14,236 bases of DNA from FEN-987 sp964598845 (GCA_964598845.1 CAZRDM010000035.1:1-14236), one strand, 5' to 3'. Counted from the stretch's first letter, positions 1-6,155 are shown. Numbers and translations are program-made. The notes: generated from the letters alone by a model not told the origin.

Positions 1-30
1 TGAAGGCTAGGTCGCTGCACAGCAAGGGAG

Positions 31-65
31 TTGAACCTTTAGTTCAAATCCCTCTGCCGGCGCCA
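31..65 (+). repeat. Dispersed repeat R, copy 1
   Basis: This is a complete 35-bp copy. The left part, TTGAACCTTTAGTTCAA, is an inverted repeat with a 5-nt loop, and flanking GGGA (26-29 region) can extend the stem against ATCCC. The right part ends in GCCGGCGCCA and reads like the 3' acceptor strand and CCA of a tRNA. It marks the left edge of the block holding the PaREP1-like and HicB-like genes. No gene is seen between it and the PaREP1-like stop. Confidence 0.85.
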
Positions 66-183
66 TTCATTGTTCGGTGTGGCTCAACGCTCGACAACCG
101 ATGTTTAGCTTGCAGGTATTCACTTTGAAGCGATGCTGGTTTTGTCCCATACCGATGAGCGTTTTCGAAAGATGCTGGTGTGA

Positions 184-573
184 CTATAGTTGCTTCATCT
201 TCCCGACAAAATCCTTCACAACAACCATGCCGCGGACGATGTATCCGCTTGACAGCCAGTTCTCGTAGAAGTTCGTGTGAAGGTTGCCTGCGTACGAGAA
301 TTTCTCAATCAGACCTAGGGCTGGGTTTTGGCGATCGAGCTCCTCAACAAATGCCCAGAGGCTCGCGTGCGTTCCGAGTTCTACCCCCTTCGTAGCAGCG
401 ACTGCTTTGACGATTTCAGCGGCTGCTCCCCACAGCTTCTCTGAGGCCTGTGGCAGATCGTTCTTTTTCAGGAGCTGTTCGGCTTCAAGCAGATATTTGC
501 CGTTGAGCTTTAGATATTCCTCGGCTCTGGCTTCTGTTACCACGCTTACTCGGCATATGAAAAGTAGTTCCAC
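184..573 (-). CDS. PaREP1-family (HEPN-like) protein
   Basis: A 129-residue helical protein starting at GTG 573; a second GTG at residue 11 is an alternative start. The segment ASEKLWGAAAEIVKA (about residues 43-57) is the signature of the archaeal PaREP1/PaREP8 family, and the later NLHTNFYENWL segment (about 97-107) also fits. The family is all-alpha and, as far as I recall, is grouped with HEPN proteins, many of which are RNase toxins or substrate-binding partners. The usual HEPN catalytic R-x4-6-H motif is not visible here, so RNase activity cannot be claimed. It lies 98 nt downstream of the HicB-like gene on the same strand, and both sit in one repeat-bounded block, so co-transcription is likely. 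The family call is firm; the function is unknown. Confidence 0.82.
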   Translation of the reverse strand: MELLFICRVSVVTEARAEEYLKLNGKYLLEAEQLLKKNDLPQASEKLWGAAAEIVKAVAATKGVELGTHASLWAFVEELDRQNPALGLIEKFSYAGNLHTNFYENWLSSGYIVRGMVVVKDFVGKMKQL

Positions 574-671
574 TACTTAAGTGAATCATGGTAAACCGCA
601 GAATAAAACAAACCCCGACGGTCTCTTTCCTTTATCACAGCGTTGTAATGGTGACTTGGAAATCGGAAGCT

Positions 672-980
672 CTAACCGTTTTTCCTTGCCTTATCCCTGA
701 CGACTGAGAGATGCAAACCAAGAGCGTCTTCGAAGTTGCGTTTTGCTTCTTTCAGAGTCTTGCCTACCGAATACACGCCCAGTGCCGAGCATGCAACTGC
801 GTAGGTTCCATTGTCCTCGCGAAGGATTTCAGTTCGGACATCCCTCAGCTTTAGGGCCAACTTCTCTGACCTGAGAAGAGAGACGACCTCCCTACCTATA
901 AGAAATAGCCGATATAAATTGGCTCCACTCCGAGCGGGGACATCAAAGGTTTCCCGCCATTTCCTCATCTGTTTCGCCAT
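672..980 (-). CDS. HicB-like antitoxin-type protein
   Basis: A 102-residue protein. The C-terminal half (about residues 54-92) has the HicB-type degenerate RNase-H-like pattern: an acidic DNGTYAV strand, an AVACSALGVYSVGKT segment, then EAKRNFEDALGLHL as the following helix. HicB proteins neutralise HicA mRNA interferases and often repress their own operon. The first 40 residues are basic and do not match a typical HicB, which usually begins directly at the beta strand, so the N-terminus may be a fused segment or the true start may lie further in. No HicA gene is adjacent; the next gene downstream on the strand encodes the PaREP1/HEPN-like protein, a candidate partner. Repeat copy 2 ends only 15 bp upstream of ATG 980. 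No clear Shine-Dalgarno is seen. Confidence 0.6.
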   Translation of the reverse strand: MAKQMRKWRETFDVPARSGANLYRLFLIGREVVSLLRSEKLALKLRDVRTEILREDNGTYAVACSALGVYSVGKTLKEAKRNFEDALGLHLSVVRDKARKNG

Positions 981-994
981 TTCATGTAAAGGAA

Positions 995-1029
995 TTGAAC
1001 CTTTAGTTCAGCTCCCTCTCCCGGCGCCA
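995..1029 (+). repeat. Dispersed repeat R, copy 2
   Basis: A complete 35-bp copy with the same TTGAAC CTTTA GTTCA hairpin and a TCTCCCGGCGCCA end. In the lower stem AA is read as GC relative to copy 1, so pairing with the upstream GGA (991-993) is partly kept. It sits directly upstream of the HicB-like gene and must overlap or abut its promoter. The ~105 bp that follow (1030-1134) hold no convincing gene. Confidence 0.85.
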
Positions 1030-1134
1030 TGTGACATGCCCGACGACCAGACCTCGAAAAGGTTGAAGACGTCTACTTGAACTCATGCCGACGCCAAGCA
1101 GAAGTACGAACGGACGAGAACGTATGAAACAACA

Positions 1135-1593
1135 CTAGTGTAAGCCCTTTTCAGCCTGTCCTACGATGTAGTTTACCAGTCTTTTTGCGAACCAGCCCGT
1201 GATGCCTGTGTACTGCATCGTCACCTGTTTTACGATCGATAGCTTATCGTAGTATAGCCTCATGTGCTGAATCTTGCTATCGCTGAATTCGTACACGGTT
1301 ATGCCAGGAGCTTCGTATTTCTTGCCTTCGAAGTCGCCCTCAGAAACGCCCTCGGAAACAGCTCGATTCTCTTTCACCATGATTCCAATTCCAGAGAGTC
1401 TAGCCGTCTCAGTCGGGCTGACCTGAGTGTCCCAAGTCCAGAAATGCTTCACCTCCCGCTTGCCTTTGAATGTGCCCACAGGTGCAACCAAGACCGCGTC
1501 CTCCGCAAAGAAGGAAAGCATCTTCTCCACATCTCTTTCCTCAAACGCAAGGCGAAATTCACGCACGATACTTTCAATCTCCTTCTCAGACAT
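1135..1593 (-). CDS. NTF2/SnoaL-like protein
   Basis: A 152-residue protein taken from ATG 1593 because GGAGGTGA lies 7 nt upstream; the open frame continues to 1650, but that extension is low-complexity basic sequence. The N-terminal helix (IVREFRLAFEERDVEKMLSF), the FAEDAVLVAP strand, the GTFKGKREV segment and a central SEGDFEGKKY hairpin match the SnoaL-like/ketosteroid-isomerase-like cone fold. Members act as small-molecule isomerases or hydrolases, or as ligand-binding modules; the active site varies, so no substrate can be given. The C-terminal tail (FAKRLVNYIVGQAEKGLH) extends past the usual fold. It is the only convincing gene in the block between repeat copies 2 and 3. Confidence 0.78.
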   Translation of the reverse strand: MSEKEIESIVREFRLAFEERDVEKMLSFFAEDAVLVAPVGTFKGKREVKHFWTWDTQVSPTETARLSGIGIMVKENRAVSEGVSEGDFEGKKYEAPGITVYEFSDSKIQHMRLYYDKLSIVKQVTMQYTGITGWFAKRLVNYIVGQAEKGLH

Positions 1594-1717
1594 CTCAACC
1601 TCACCTCCTTCATCTTTCCGGGTACTTCTCTTTGGGCCCCTCCTCGGCACTCATGTGTTCAGAAAAAGGTAACGCAAGAGAAACAGCTATGGAATGTTTC
1701 TAGCTACTTCTTGCTTT

Positions 1718-1867
1718 TCAGACGATCGGAATCGGACACAGGTCCTCCCGTATTCTGTATCCCGTTTCCAGATCGGTAATGGCCAGAAATTTCGCGTTTT
1801 GCTCTGCGCCCATCTTTACACCAGCCTCAAATCTGAGGTTCAAAGCCTTGGGACACCTTCTAGGCAC
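1718..1867 (-). pseudogene. Possible small ORF or coding remnant
   Basis: A minus-strand frame of 49 codons from GTG 1867, with possible inner starts at TTG 1843 and ATG 1813. Its last 30 residues (AKFLAITDLETGYRIRED segment) have balanced, protein-like composition, unlike the antisense of tRNA-like sequence to its left. I do not recognise a family. It could be the C-terminal remnant of a gene truncated where repeat-related sequence now lies, or a genuine ~31-residue protein. Low certainty. Confidence 0.22.
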
Positions 1868-1910
1868 ACTTGGTGTCCCGCCTCGGCCGAAGAATCTGCC
1901 CCTGGCGCAA

Positions 1911-1927
1911 TTCTGAACCTTTTGTTC
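1911..1927 (+). repeat. Second hairpin motif (B), copy 1
   Basis: TTCTGAACCTTTTGTTC is a variant of the repeat R hairpin, with GAAC and GTTC arms and a 5-nt loop. It directly follows a degenerate R 3' end, the same R-then-B order as at 7032-7062 and 6171-6193. Confidence 0.6.
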
Positions 1928-1985
1928 GTGCCAGCCCGAGACTTCAAACTCTCGGTTGATGGTGTCGGGTCTCCCTGCGGGGATT

Positions 1986-2020
1986 CTGAACCTTTAGTTC
2001 AAATCCCTCTCCCGGCGCCA
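1986..2020 (+). repeat. Dispersed repeat R, copy 3
   Basis: A complete copy with the first base changed to C (CTGAAC CTTTA GTTCAA). Upstream GGGATT (1979-1985 region) can extend the stem against AATCCC with one bulged C. It ends TCTCCCGGCGCCA. It separates the SnoaL-like block from the metal-transport block; 2021-2126 holds no visible gene. Confidence 0.85.
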
Positions 2021-2126
2021 CTCTGACTAGGCTTTCTCTGTCCGCGTGTGTTCGATGGTGAAAAAGCAAACTGAATTAGAACCGAGCAGAGCGCGCCAAT
2101 TGGGCTTGGGTTTAGGAGCGTGAATC

Positions 2127-2708
2127 TCACAGCACCCCTACAAGGAACAAAAGCGCTGCCGTCAAGGCTCCTACGGCTACCATCTTCAACCCAGCAAGCA
2201 ACAGGCTAGTTCTGGATATCGTGCCGAGCAAGACACCCAAGAAGAATACGGACAGCAAAACACCTCCGACAGAAAACCAGAAAGCCTGTTCTGAACCAAT
2301 CAATCCGAGATACCCAAGCATGTATGGAATAAGCGTCAGAGTCGTATAGGCGGCAGGCAGAGTTCCACCAATGAACCCAGCGATTAGCGGAGCCGCAACG
2401 GCTGCGTCCTCGTGTATAGTGTCGTTCAGGGAGCGCAGCATCGAATCCTCCAGCTCCTTTAAATGACGAACTCGTTCAGCCCGTTCGGTCAGAATGTTCC
2501 CTGCGGACTGAGAGATGGCAAGAGCCCCGCAGATTCCCAAGCCGGCCGCGAGGAGCAATGAAGCCTCAGGAGCCCCATCCCTCACAGCCCTAGAACCTAG
2601 AAGCAATCCAAGAATCGACAGATTTCCGTCGAAGGCATTGGTCACAAACCACCTTCGTGCGATCATGATGACTCCTGAAATACGCAGATGTTGACGCAGC
2701 CAGCCCAA
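2127..2708 (-). CDS. VIT1/CCC1-family membrane protein
   Basis: A 193-residue integral membrane protein. The segment RRWFVTNAFDGNLSILGLL (residues 18-36) is the first transmembrane region of the VIT/CCC1 family (vacuolar iron transporter-related), including the Asp seen in family members. A hydrophilic middle (about 74-103) with acidic and basic residues matches the cytoplasmic loop between TM2 and TM3. Three more hydrophobic segments follow (about 104-125, 141-164, 169-192), giving about five TMs as expected. The family moves Fe2+ or Mn2+, usually as a proton antiporter; substrate here is inferred. ATG 2708 is used; ATG 2666 (residue 15) is an alternative. It is divergent from the DUF211 gene, sharing a 151-bp promoter region. 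Confidence 0.85.
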   Translation of the reverse strand: MGWLRQHLRISGVIMIARRWFVTNAFDGNLSILGLLLGSRAVRDGAPEASLLLAAGLGICGALAISQSAGNILTERAERVRHLKELEDSMLRSLNDTIHEDAAVAAPLIAGFIGGTLPAAYTTLTLIPYMLGYLGLIGSEQAFWFSVGGVLLSVFFLGVLLGTISRTSLLLAGLKMVAVGALTAALLFLVGVL

Positions 2709-2742
2709 TTGCTATTTCTGACCGAGGCACATTTCTCGAAAT

Positions 2743-2756
2743 GCCCCTTTTAAGGG
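2743..2756. promoter_or_regulatory. Palindrome/TATA-like box upstream of VIT1-like gene
   Basis: CCCCTTTTAAGGGG is a perfect 14-bp palindrome whose AT core could act as a TATA box. It lies 35-48 bp above the VIT1-like ATG (2708), giving a predicted transcript start close to that codon. Its symmetry also makes it a candidate operator. For the divergent gene, GATTATATG at 2796-2804 is a separate TATA-like candidate. Confidence 0.4.
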
Positions 2757-2859
2757 GTCGCCCGTACTCTGAATTTCGCGTCTCGTAAGGGCTCAGATTA
2801 TATGAGGCGCTCGCAATACGGCCCATTCACGACTACCGCACGGTCGGCTGCGAATCCGA

Positions 2860-3138
2860 TTGGTTGCTCAGATCATAAAGATCGTCTTAGACGTATTGAA
2901 GCCGCGTGAACCACCGCTCCATGAATTTGCCTCAAAGCTTGTTTCGATGCATGGGGTTGAACATGTTGGGATTTCCCTAGGAGAAATAGATCAGAATACC
3001 GAGAGTGTCAAGGTCACACTTGAGGGAAACGAAATTCTGATGGACAGCGTCCGGAAACACTTAGAAGGGCTCGGTGCGGCAATACACAGCATAGACGAGG
3101 TCAGCGTCGTCAGAAGAAAACCAACTCCCACGCACTGA
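2860..3138 (+). CDS. DUF211 family protein
   Basis: A 92-residue protein with the DUF211 pattern: IKIVLDVLKP at the start, then the GVEHVGISLGEIDQNTESVKVTLEG segment (about 32-56), and LEGLGAAIHSIDEVSVVRR near the end. This is the beta-alpha-beta-beta-alpha-beta ferredoxin-like family (COG1888) found mainly in archaea. Function is unknown, though structural members form ring-like oligomers. The start is TTG 2860; there is no in-frame ATG or GTG nearby and IKIVLDVLKP must be included. It lies between the divergent VIT1-like gene and the downstream EamA transporter, all in one repeat-bounded block, hinting at a shared link to metal homeostasis (inference). Confidence 0.88.
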   Translation: MVAQIIKIVLDVLKPREPPLHEFASKLVSMHGVEHVGISLGEIDQNTESVKVTLEGNEILMDSVRKHLEGLGAAIHSIDEVSVVRRKPTPTH

Positions 3139-3243
3139 ACAATGATTGCGTGCGAGTAACCCCAAACCGTCTGGGCAGGTGAGTTGGAGCTTTCGTCGGC
3201 GCATCTCACCGCAGTGCCCGCATTTCCTAGGTAGTGGCTTGGT

Positions 3244-4338
3244 ATGATACGAGCATGGTCTAGATCGAGTCTGCAAAGGTCCTCATGGATTGCGCTAGTT
3301 GCCGCGGTCCTTTTCGGCCTAAGTACGCCCATAGCAAAAGGATTGCTCGGAGTCGTCTCTCCGCAGGTTCTTGCGGGATTGTTCTATTTGGGCGCGGGTA
3401 TCGGCCTGACCTCGTTAAGATCAATACTCCAGGTCGGGACAGTTCGCAAAGAGACGCCTCTCAGTCGGACCGATCTCCCTTGGCTTTCGGGTGCGGTTAT
3501 CTTTGGCGGAATAGTTGCTCCCGTACTATTGCTAGTGGGTCTGGAACAGATACCCGCGTCCGATGCATCTCTGCTGCTAAACTTGGAGGGTGTCTTCACT
3601 GCAACATTGGCATGGGTTGTCTTCCGCGAGAACGTTGGTCGAAGAGTAGGAGCAGGGATTGGGGCGATCTTGCTCGGAGGCGTCCTGCTCTCCTGGCAGC
3701 CGACTGCAACGTACGTCGTCCTCTCTGGACCTTTAGCTATTGGAGCTGCCTGTCTGTGCTGGGCGATCGATAACAATCTCACACAGAGAATATCCGCTGG
3801 CGACCCTCGCGAGGTGGCAGCGATCAAGGGGCTGGTTGCTGGCATGATCAATGTCTTGCTTGGCTTCTGGTTTGGGGGCACTTTGCCATCTGCACCCTGG
3901 ACGGTAGCTGCCCTCGCGGTCGGCTTCTTCACGTACGGACTGAGCCTCATGTTTTATGTTCTGGCCCTACGGAAACTCGGGACTGCAAGAACTGGCGCCT
4001 ACTTTTCCGCGGCGCCATTCATTGGCGCCTTTGTCGGATTAGTCATGTGGCATGATCCAGTTACCCCGCTTTTTGTAGTCGCTTCGGTCGCGATGGGCGT
4101 AGGGGTGTGGTTTCTGATGTCAGAGCGACACAATCATTCGCATATTCACAACGCCATAGTCCATTCTCACAGACATATCCACGACGAACATCATCAGCAC
4201 AGACACGTTTCGCTTGACCCGTCAGGGGAACCACACAGTCATCGACATGAGCATGAACCAATCATGCATTTGCACGATCACTACCCGGACATCCACCATC
4301 GACACTCCCATGAACGGCAGAGGACGAGAACTACTTGA
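3244..4338 (+). CDS. EamA/DMT-family transporter with His-rich tail
   Basis: A 364-residue protein. Residues ~14-292 form about ten hydrophobic helices in the two EamA repeats of drug/metabolite transporters; the first helix carries AAVLFGLSTPIAKGLLG and the first repeat ends near the LNLEGVFTA and FRENVGRRVG segments, as in the family. Residues 296-357 form a hydrophilic tail with 23 histidines, mostly in HxH pairs, ending in YPDIHHRHSH. Similar tails occur on a recognisable subgroup of EamA proteins and would bind Zn, Ni or Co, suggesting metal export or sensing; the substrate is inferred. ATG 3244 follows a 105-bp gap after the DUF211 gene on the same strand. No Shine-Dalgarno is obvious. 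Confidence 0.88.
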   Translation: MIRAWSRSSLQRSSWIALVAAVLFGLSTPIAKGLLGVVSPQVLAGLFYLGAGIGLTSLRSILQVGTVRKETPLSRTDLPWLSGAVIFGGIVAPVLLLVGLEQIPASDASLLLNLEGVFTATLAWVVFRENVGRRVGAGIGAILLGGVLLSWQPTATYVVLSGPLAIGAACLCWAIDNNLTQRISAGDPREVAAIKGLVAGMINVLLGFWFGGTLPSAPWTVAALAVGFFTYGLSLMFYVLALRKLGTARTGAYFSAAPFIGAFVGLVMWHDPVTPLFVVASVAMGVGVWFLMSERHNHSHIHNAIVHSHRHIHDEHHQHRHVSLDPSGEPHSHRHEHEPIMHLHDHYPDIHHRHSHERQRTRTT

Positions 4339-4375
4339 CCAAAGATGGCCACCGCGGGACGCTTTCGTAACGGCT

Positions 4376-4410
4376 TTGAACCTTAGCTTCAAATCCCTCT
4401 CCCGGCGCCA
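4376..4410 (+). repeat. Dispersed repeat R, copy 4
   Basis: A 35-bp copy with a changed loop (TTGAA CCTTAGC TTCAA) and the standard AATCCCTC and TCTCCCGGCGCCA parts. It begins 37 bp after the EamA stop and ends 69 bp before the VapB-like start. Confidence 0.85.
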
Positions 4411-4479
4411 TCTCGTTTGCCCTAAGGCTAATATTGTGCTTCGTCACCGGGGTACTCGGGTGAAGTAGTCACGGCGCAA

Positions 4480-4731
4480 GTGAAGATCATTGCATCGAAT
4501 GACACAATAGAGCGATTCAAGAGAGTCGTCCTAGCGAAGCGGGGGAAGCTTGAGCTGAGCGCGGAGGGTGAAGAGGCTCTTAGGTTGTACATCAAGAAAT
4601 ATGAGAACTTGCTGGGGGGACTGTGCCCGCCCGATAGGGACCCTCTTGCGAAAATCTGCGGGATTGGACGGTCTTCGGCACGTCATAACGTGCTGAGGGA
4701 TCTAGAAAAGCTGGAGACTGGACAACTCTGA
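4480..4731 (+). CDS. vapB: VapB-like antitoxin
   Basis: An 83-residue protein starting at GTG 4480. The opening VKIIASNDTIERFKRVVLAKRG has the short strand followed by a helix typical of small DNA-binding VapB antitoxins. The remainder is helical and charged, with an RDLEKLE end that could wrap the toxin. The main evidence is position: its TGA stop (4729-4731) overlaps the first codon of a clear PIN-domain toxin, the standard translationally coupled vapBC arrangement. Such antitoxins bind the toxin and repress the operon. A TATA-like TAATATTG near 4430 could give a short leader. The exact antitoxin subfamily is not resolved. Confidence 0.68.
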   Translation: MKIIASNDTIERFKRVVLAKRGKLELSAEGEEALRLYIKKYENLLGGLCPPDRDPLAKICGIGRSSARHNVLRDLEKLETGQL

Positions 4732-5144
4732 TTTTCGTTGATACGACGGAATGGGTAGGAGACGCGGATAGGAATGATGAGCTTCACAGCTCAGCTCACG
4801 AGATCATTGAATCGATAAGACTTGGGTCATCTCCGCTTGGGCTAACCACGGATTTCATCATAGACGAAACTGTCACAGTTCTGGGCAAACGAAAGGGTTT
4901 TCGTGCAGCCGCCGCGGCCAATGTAGGCAGACTGATCATCGCATCCCCGCGGATCGTCACCGTTTTCGTAGATGAGAGCATACTGAAGGAGTCGATTGCA
5001 GCCTACGCAAGGTATACTGGTAGACTAAGCCTGACCGATGTAGTTTCAACAATCGTCATGAAGCGTTATTCGGTGAAGCATATTTTCTCTCACGATTCGG
5101 ACTTCGACATCGTAAGCGGAATCCGACGCATGACAAAGCCCTAG
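4728..5144 (+). CDS. vapC: VapC PIN-domain toxin, CTG start
   Basis: 138 codons, without any ATG, GTG or TTG that could start it: the frame opens after TAA 4686-4688 and the family N-terminus (IFVDTTEWV) begins right after CTG 4728. VapC proteins normally begin MIFVDT, so CTG stands exactly where ATG is expected, inside CTGA that overlaps the antitoxin stop; an ancestral ATGA overlap is implied. All PIN acidic positions are present: Asp5 (FVDT), Asp46/Glu47 (IIDET), Asp104 (SLTD) and the SHDSDFD cluster (from residue 121). PIN toxins are Mg2+-dependent RNases, often cutting tRNA or rRNA. Either CTG is used through coupling or the toxin is silenced by start-codon loss. Confidence 0.85.
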   Translation: MIFVDTTEWVGDADRNDELHSSAHEIIESIRLGSSPLGLTTDFIIDETVTVLGKRKGFRAAAAANVGRLIIASPRIVTVFVDESILKESIAAYARYTGRLSLTDVVSTIVMKRYSVKHIFSHDSDFDIVSGIRRMTKP

Positions 5145-5170
5145 CCCCGCACGACGACTTTGTAAGGGTG

Positions 5171-5199
5171 TTGAACCTTTAGTTCAGCTCCCGGCGCCA
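5171..5199 (+). repeat. Dispersed repeat R, copy 5 (6-bp internal deletion)
   Basis: Identical to copy 2 through TTGAACCTTTAGTTCAGCTCCC but missing 6 bp of the CCTCTC segment, then ends CCGGCGCCA. The deletion removes the T-stem-like part while keeping the hairpin. It lies 26 bp after the vapC stop and 66 bp before the integrase remnant. Confidence 0.8.
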
Positions 5200-5265
5200 A
5201 ACCTCGGGTTCAACTCCTAGCGTTTTCCGCGTTTCCTCGGCTTAAGAGGGTTCAGAAGAGAACGT

Positions 5266-5484
5266 ATGGCGTACCAGATGCGTGATGGACACCCGATAGA
5301 CATCCACGACTACGAGAAGCGATTGACGCGGGCCATCCGGTTCATGAAAGCCCACTCGAAGGTTTCGCAACACAACAAAGACCTCATAATGGTATTTCTG
5401 GATAGGCTCAAGGCCGAAGGTCGATATCCGCCGAACCTGAGCATGGGGGGCCGGGAGGGATTCGAAGCCTCGACCCATGAATAG
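5266..5484 (+). pseudogene. int(N): N-terminal fragment of an SSV-type integrase
   Basis: 72 codons. IDIHDYEKRLTRAIRFMKAHSKVSQHNKDLIMVFLDRLKAEG (residues ~11-52) matches the start of the core-binding domain of archaeal tyrosine recombinases (DYE-RL, S-x-NKxLI, F-x-x-x-L-x-AEG). After residue 53 the homology stops and the frame reads through GGREGFEAST, the antisense translation of a tRNA T-arm and acceptor end. This is the layout expected when an SSV-type element inserts at a tRNA gene and its att site, lying inside int, splits the gene into int(N) and int(C). The catalytic domain is absent, so no recombinase activity is possible. It marks a past integration event within this repeat-rich region. 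Confidence 0.72.
5444..5476 (-). other. tRNA 3'-end-like att remnant inside int(N)
   Basis: On the minus strand this reads GTCGAGGC, T-loop TTCGAAT, CCCTC, acceptor strand CCGGCCC, C, CCA. Four of five T-stem pairs form; the conserved 53:61 pair is C:C. The 5' half of a tRNA (D arm, anticodon arm, 5' acceptor) is not found upstream on that strand, so this is a fragment, best read as an attachment-site core rather than a functional tRNA. It differs from the repeat R ends, so it derives from another tRNA. Confidence 0.6.
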
Positions 5485-5502
5485 CACATCAGTGGTCTTG
5501 GT

Positions 5503-5518
5503 GGGCCCTCGCGGGCCC
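5503..5518. terminator. GC-rich hairpin after int(N)
   Basis: GGGCCC TCGC GGGCCC forms a perfect 6-bp stem with a 4-nt loop, between int(N) and the RelB-like gene. No T-run follows, so termination is only a suggestion. Confidence 0.3.
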
Positions 5519-5599
5519 GCTAACGTTTATCCTACATATCATGATCTCAAAATGGGGCTAACTTAATCACAAGTTTGAGACCGGGCGCCCGTCGTCCTC

Positions 5600-5608
5600 T
5601 TAAAATAT
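5600..5608 (+). promoter_or_regulatory. TATA-like box for relBE
   Basis: TTAAAATAT lies about 26 bp above position 5630, which predicts a transcript start at or just before the RelB-like start codon. Confidence 0.4.
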
Positions 5609-5639
5609 CGCCGCAGGTAATGGTCTTTTGAGGTTTGTC

Positions 5640-5849
5640 GTGTTGGCAAGGTCGCTCCTAACGCAGCAGGATCGCCAGTTGCTGCTTGAGACAAGGAATA
5701 TTCTCGAAGAACTTCTCGAGACAGAGGAGGTCCTCAGGGACAAAGCGCTAATGGAATCAATCAAGCAGTCCCGAAGAGACGTGAAGACCGGCAGGGTCTA
5801 TACGGTTGCACAGCTTAAGCAGAAGCTCAGAAAACAAGGAAAGCTATAG
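5640..5849 (+). CDS. RelB-like antitoxin
   Basis: About 69 residues. The C-terminal segment (LRDKALMESIKQSRRDVKTGRVYTVAQLKQKL) has the MESIxxSxxDxxxGRV-x-LKxxL pattern of archaeal RelB-type antitoxins that partner RelE toxins. GTG 5640 is preferred because GAGGT stands 5 nt upstream; TTG 5628 in the same frame is the alternative and would fit leaderless initiation from the TATA-like box at 5600. The antitoxin wraps its RelE partner and usually represses the operon. Its downstream partner appears frameshifted, so this may now be an orphan antitoxin. Confidence 0.72.
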   Translation: MLARSLLTQQDRQLLLETRNILEELLETEEVLRDKALMESIKQSRRDVKTGRVYTVAQLKQKLRKQGKL

Positions 5850-6095
5850 TCTAATCTCAACCAGAAGCTTCCTCAGGATTTGCGCAAACTCGACCGGGTC
5901 ACCATCAGGCGTATTCTGCAGACGATCGAACTTCTCAAAGAAGATGCACGACTGGGTAAGATGCTCCGTGGGCAACTCGAAGGATTCTGGTCCCTAAGAG
6001 TGGGAGAATTCAGGGTAATCTACAGCGTTGAAGAAGGCGGCCGAACTGTTACGCTCCGAGCCGTAGGTCATAGGAGCGTAATCTACACTCATTAG
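5842..6095 (+). pseudogene. RelE-like toxin with an N-terminal frameshift
   Basis: The frame ending at TAG 6093-6095 carries a clear RelE/ParE core: LRKLDRVTIRRIL helix, LLKEDARLGKMLRGQLEGFWSLR, GEFRVIYSVEE and TLRAVGHR. RelE-type toxins of this family usually start with a strand such as M-x-Y-x-L-x-x-T-x-x-F-x-x-DL. That strand is present but in another frame: SYSLISTRSFLR at 5842-5877. Joining the two needs one extra base at AGGAT (5875-5879), consistent with loss of a G from an AGGGAT. TTG 5880 would yield a protein lacking the first strand. So the toxin is probably inactive, unless this is an assembly error. It overlaps or abuts the relB stop at 5847-5849. Confidence 0.72.
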
Positions 6096-6155
6096 CATCT
6101 AGACTGGTCTCCTCAAGCTCACTGCAATCACCGAAGAAGATAACATGCTCCCAAT

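Larger units (their letters stand above)
1594..1985. other. Gene-poor stretch with repeat-related sequence
   Basis: No complete gene is convincing here. The right end (about 1893-1940) has a degenerate repeat 3' end (CCCTGGCGCAA) followed by CTGAACCTTTTGTTCG, a second version of the repeat hairpin. The minus strand stays open from the TAA within copy 3 (near 1996) to the TGA at 1718, with protein-like composition towards its end, so part may be fossil coding sequence. Confidence 0.6.

Noticed and set aside
31..65. Repeat R as an integron attC site
   Set aside because: AAC and GTT flank the loop, but the RYYYAAC and GTTRRRY boxes do not match and the loop is only 5 nt, with no second pair of boxes.
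1694..2026. 110-codon plus-strand frame
   Set aside because: It runs through repeat R and its flank, has low-complexity composition and no family pattern.
4007..4023. CGGCGCCATTCATTG inside the EamA gene equals the end of repeat copy 1
   Set aside because: It encodes the conserved AAPFIGA segment of the transporter, and no hairpin or T-loop part precedes it, so the match is coincidental.
5444..5540. Possible complete tRNA on the minus strand
   Set aside because: Only the T-arm and 3' acceptor end are present; no matching 5' acceptor GGGCCGG, D arm or anticodon arm is found upstream.
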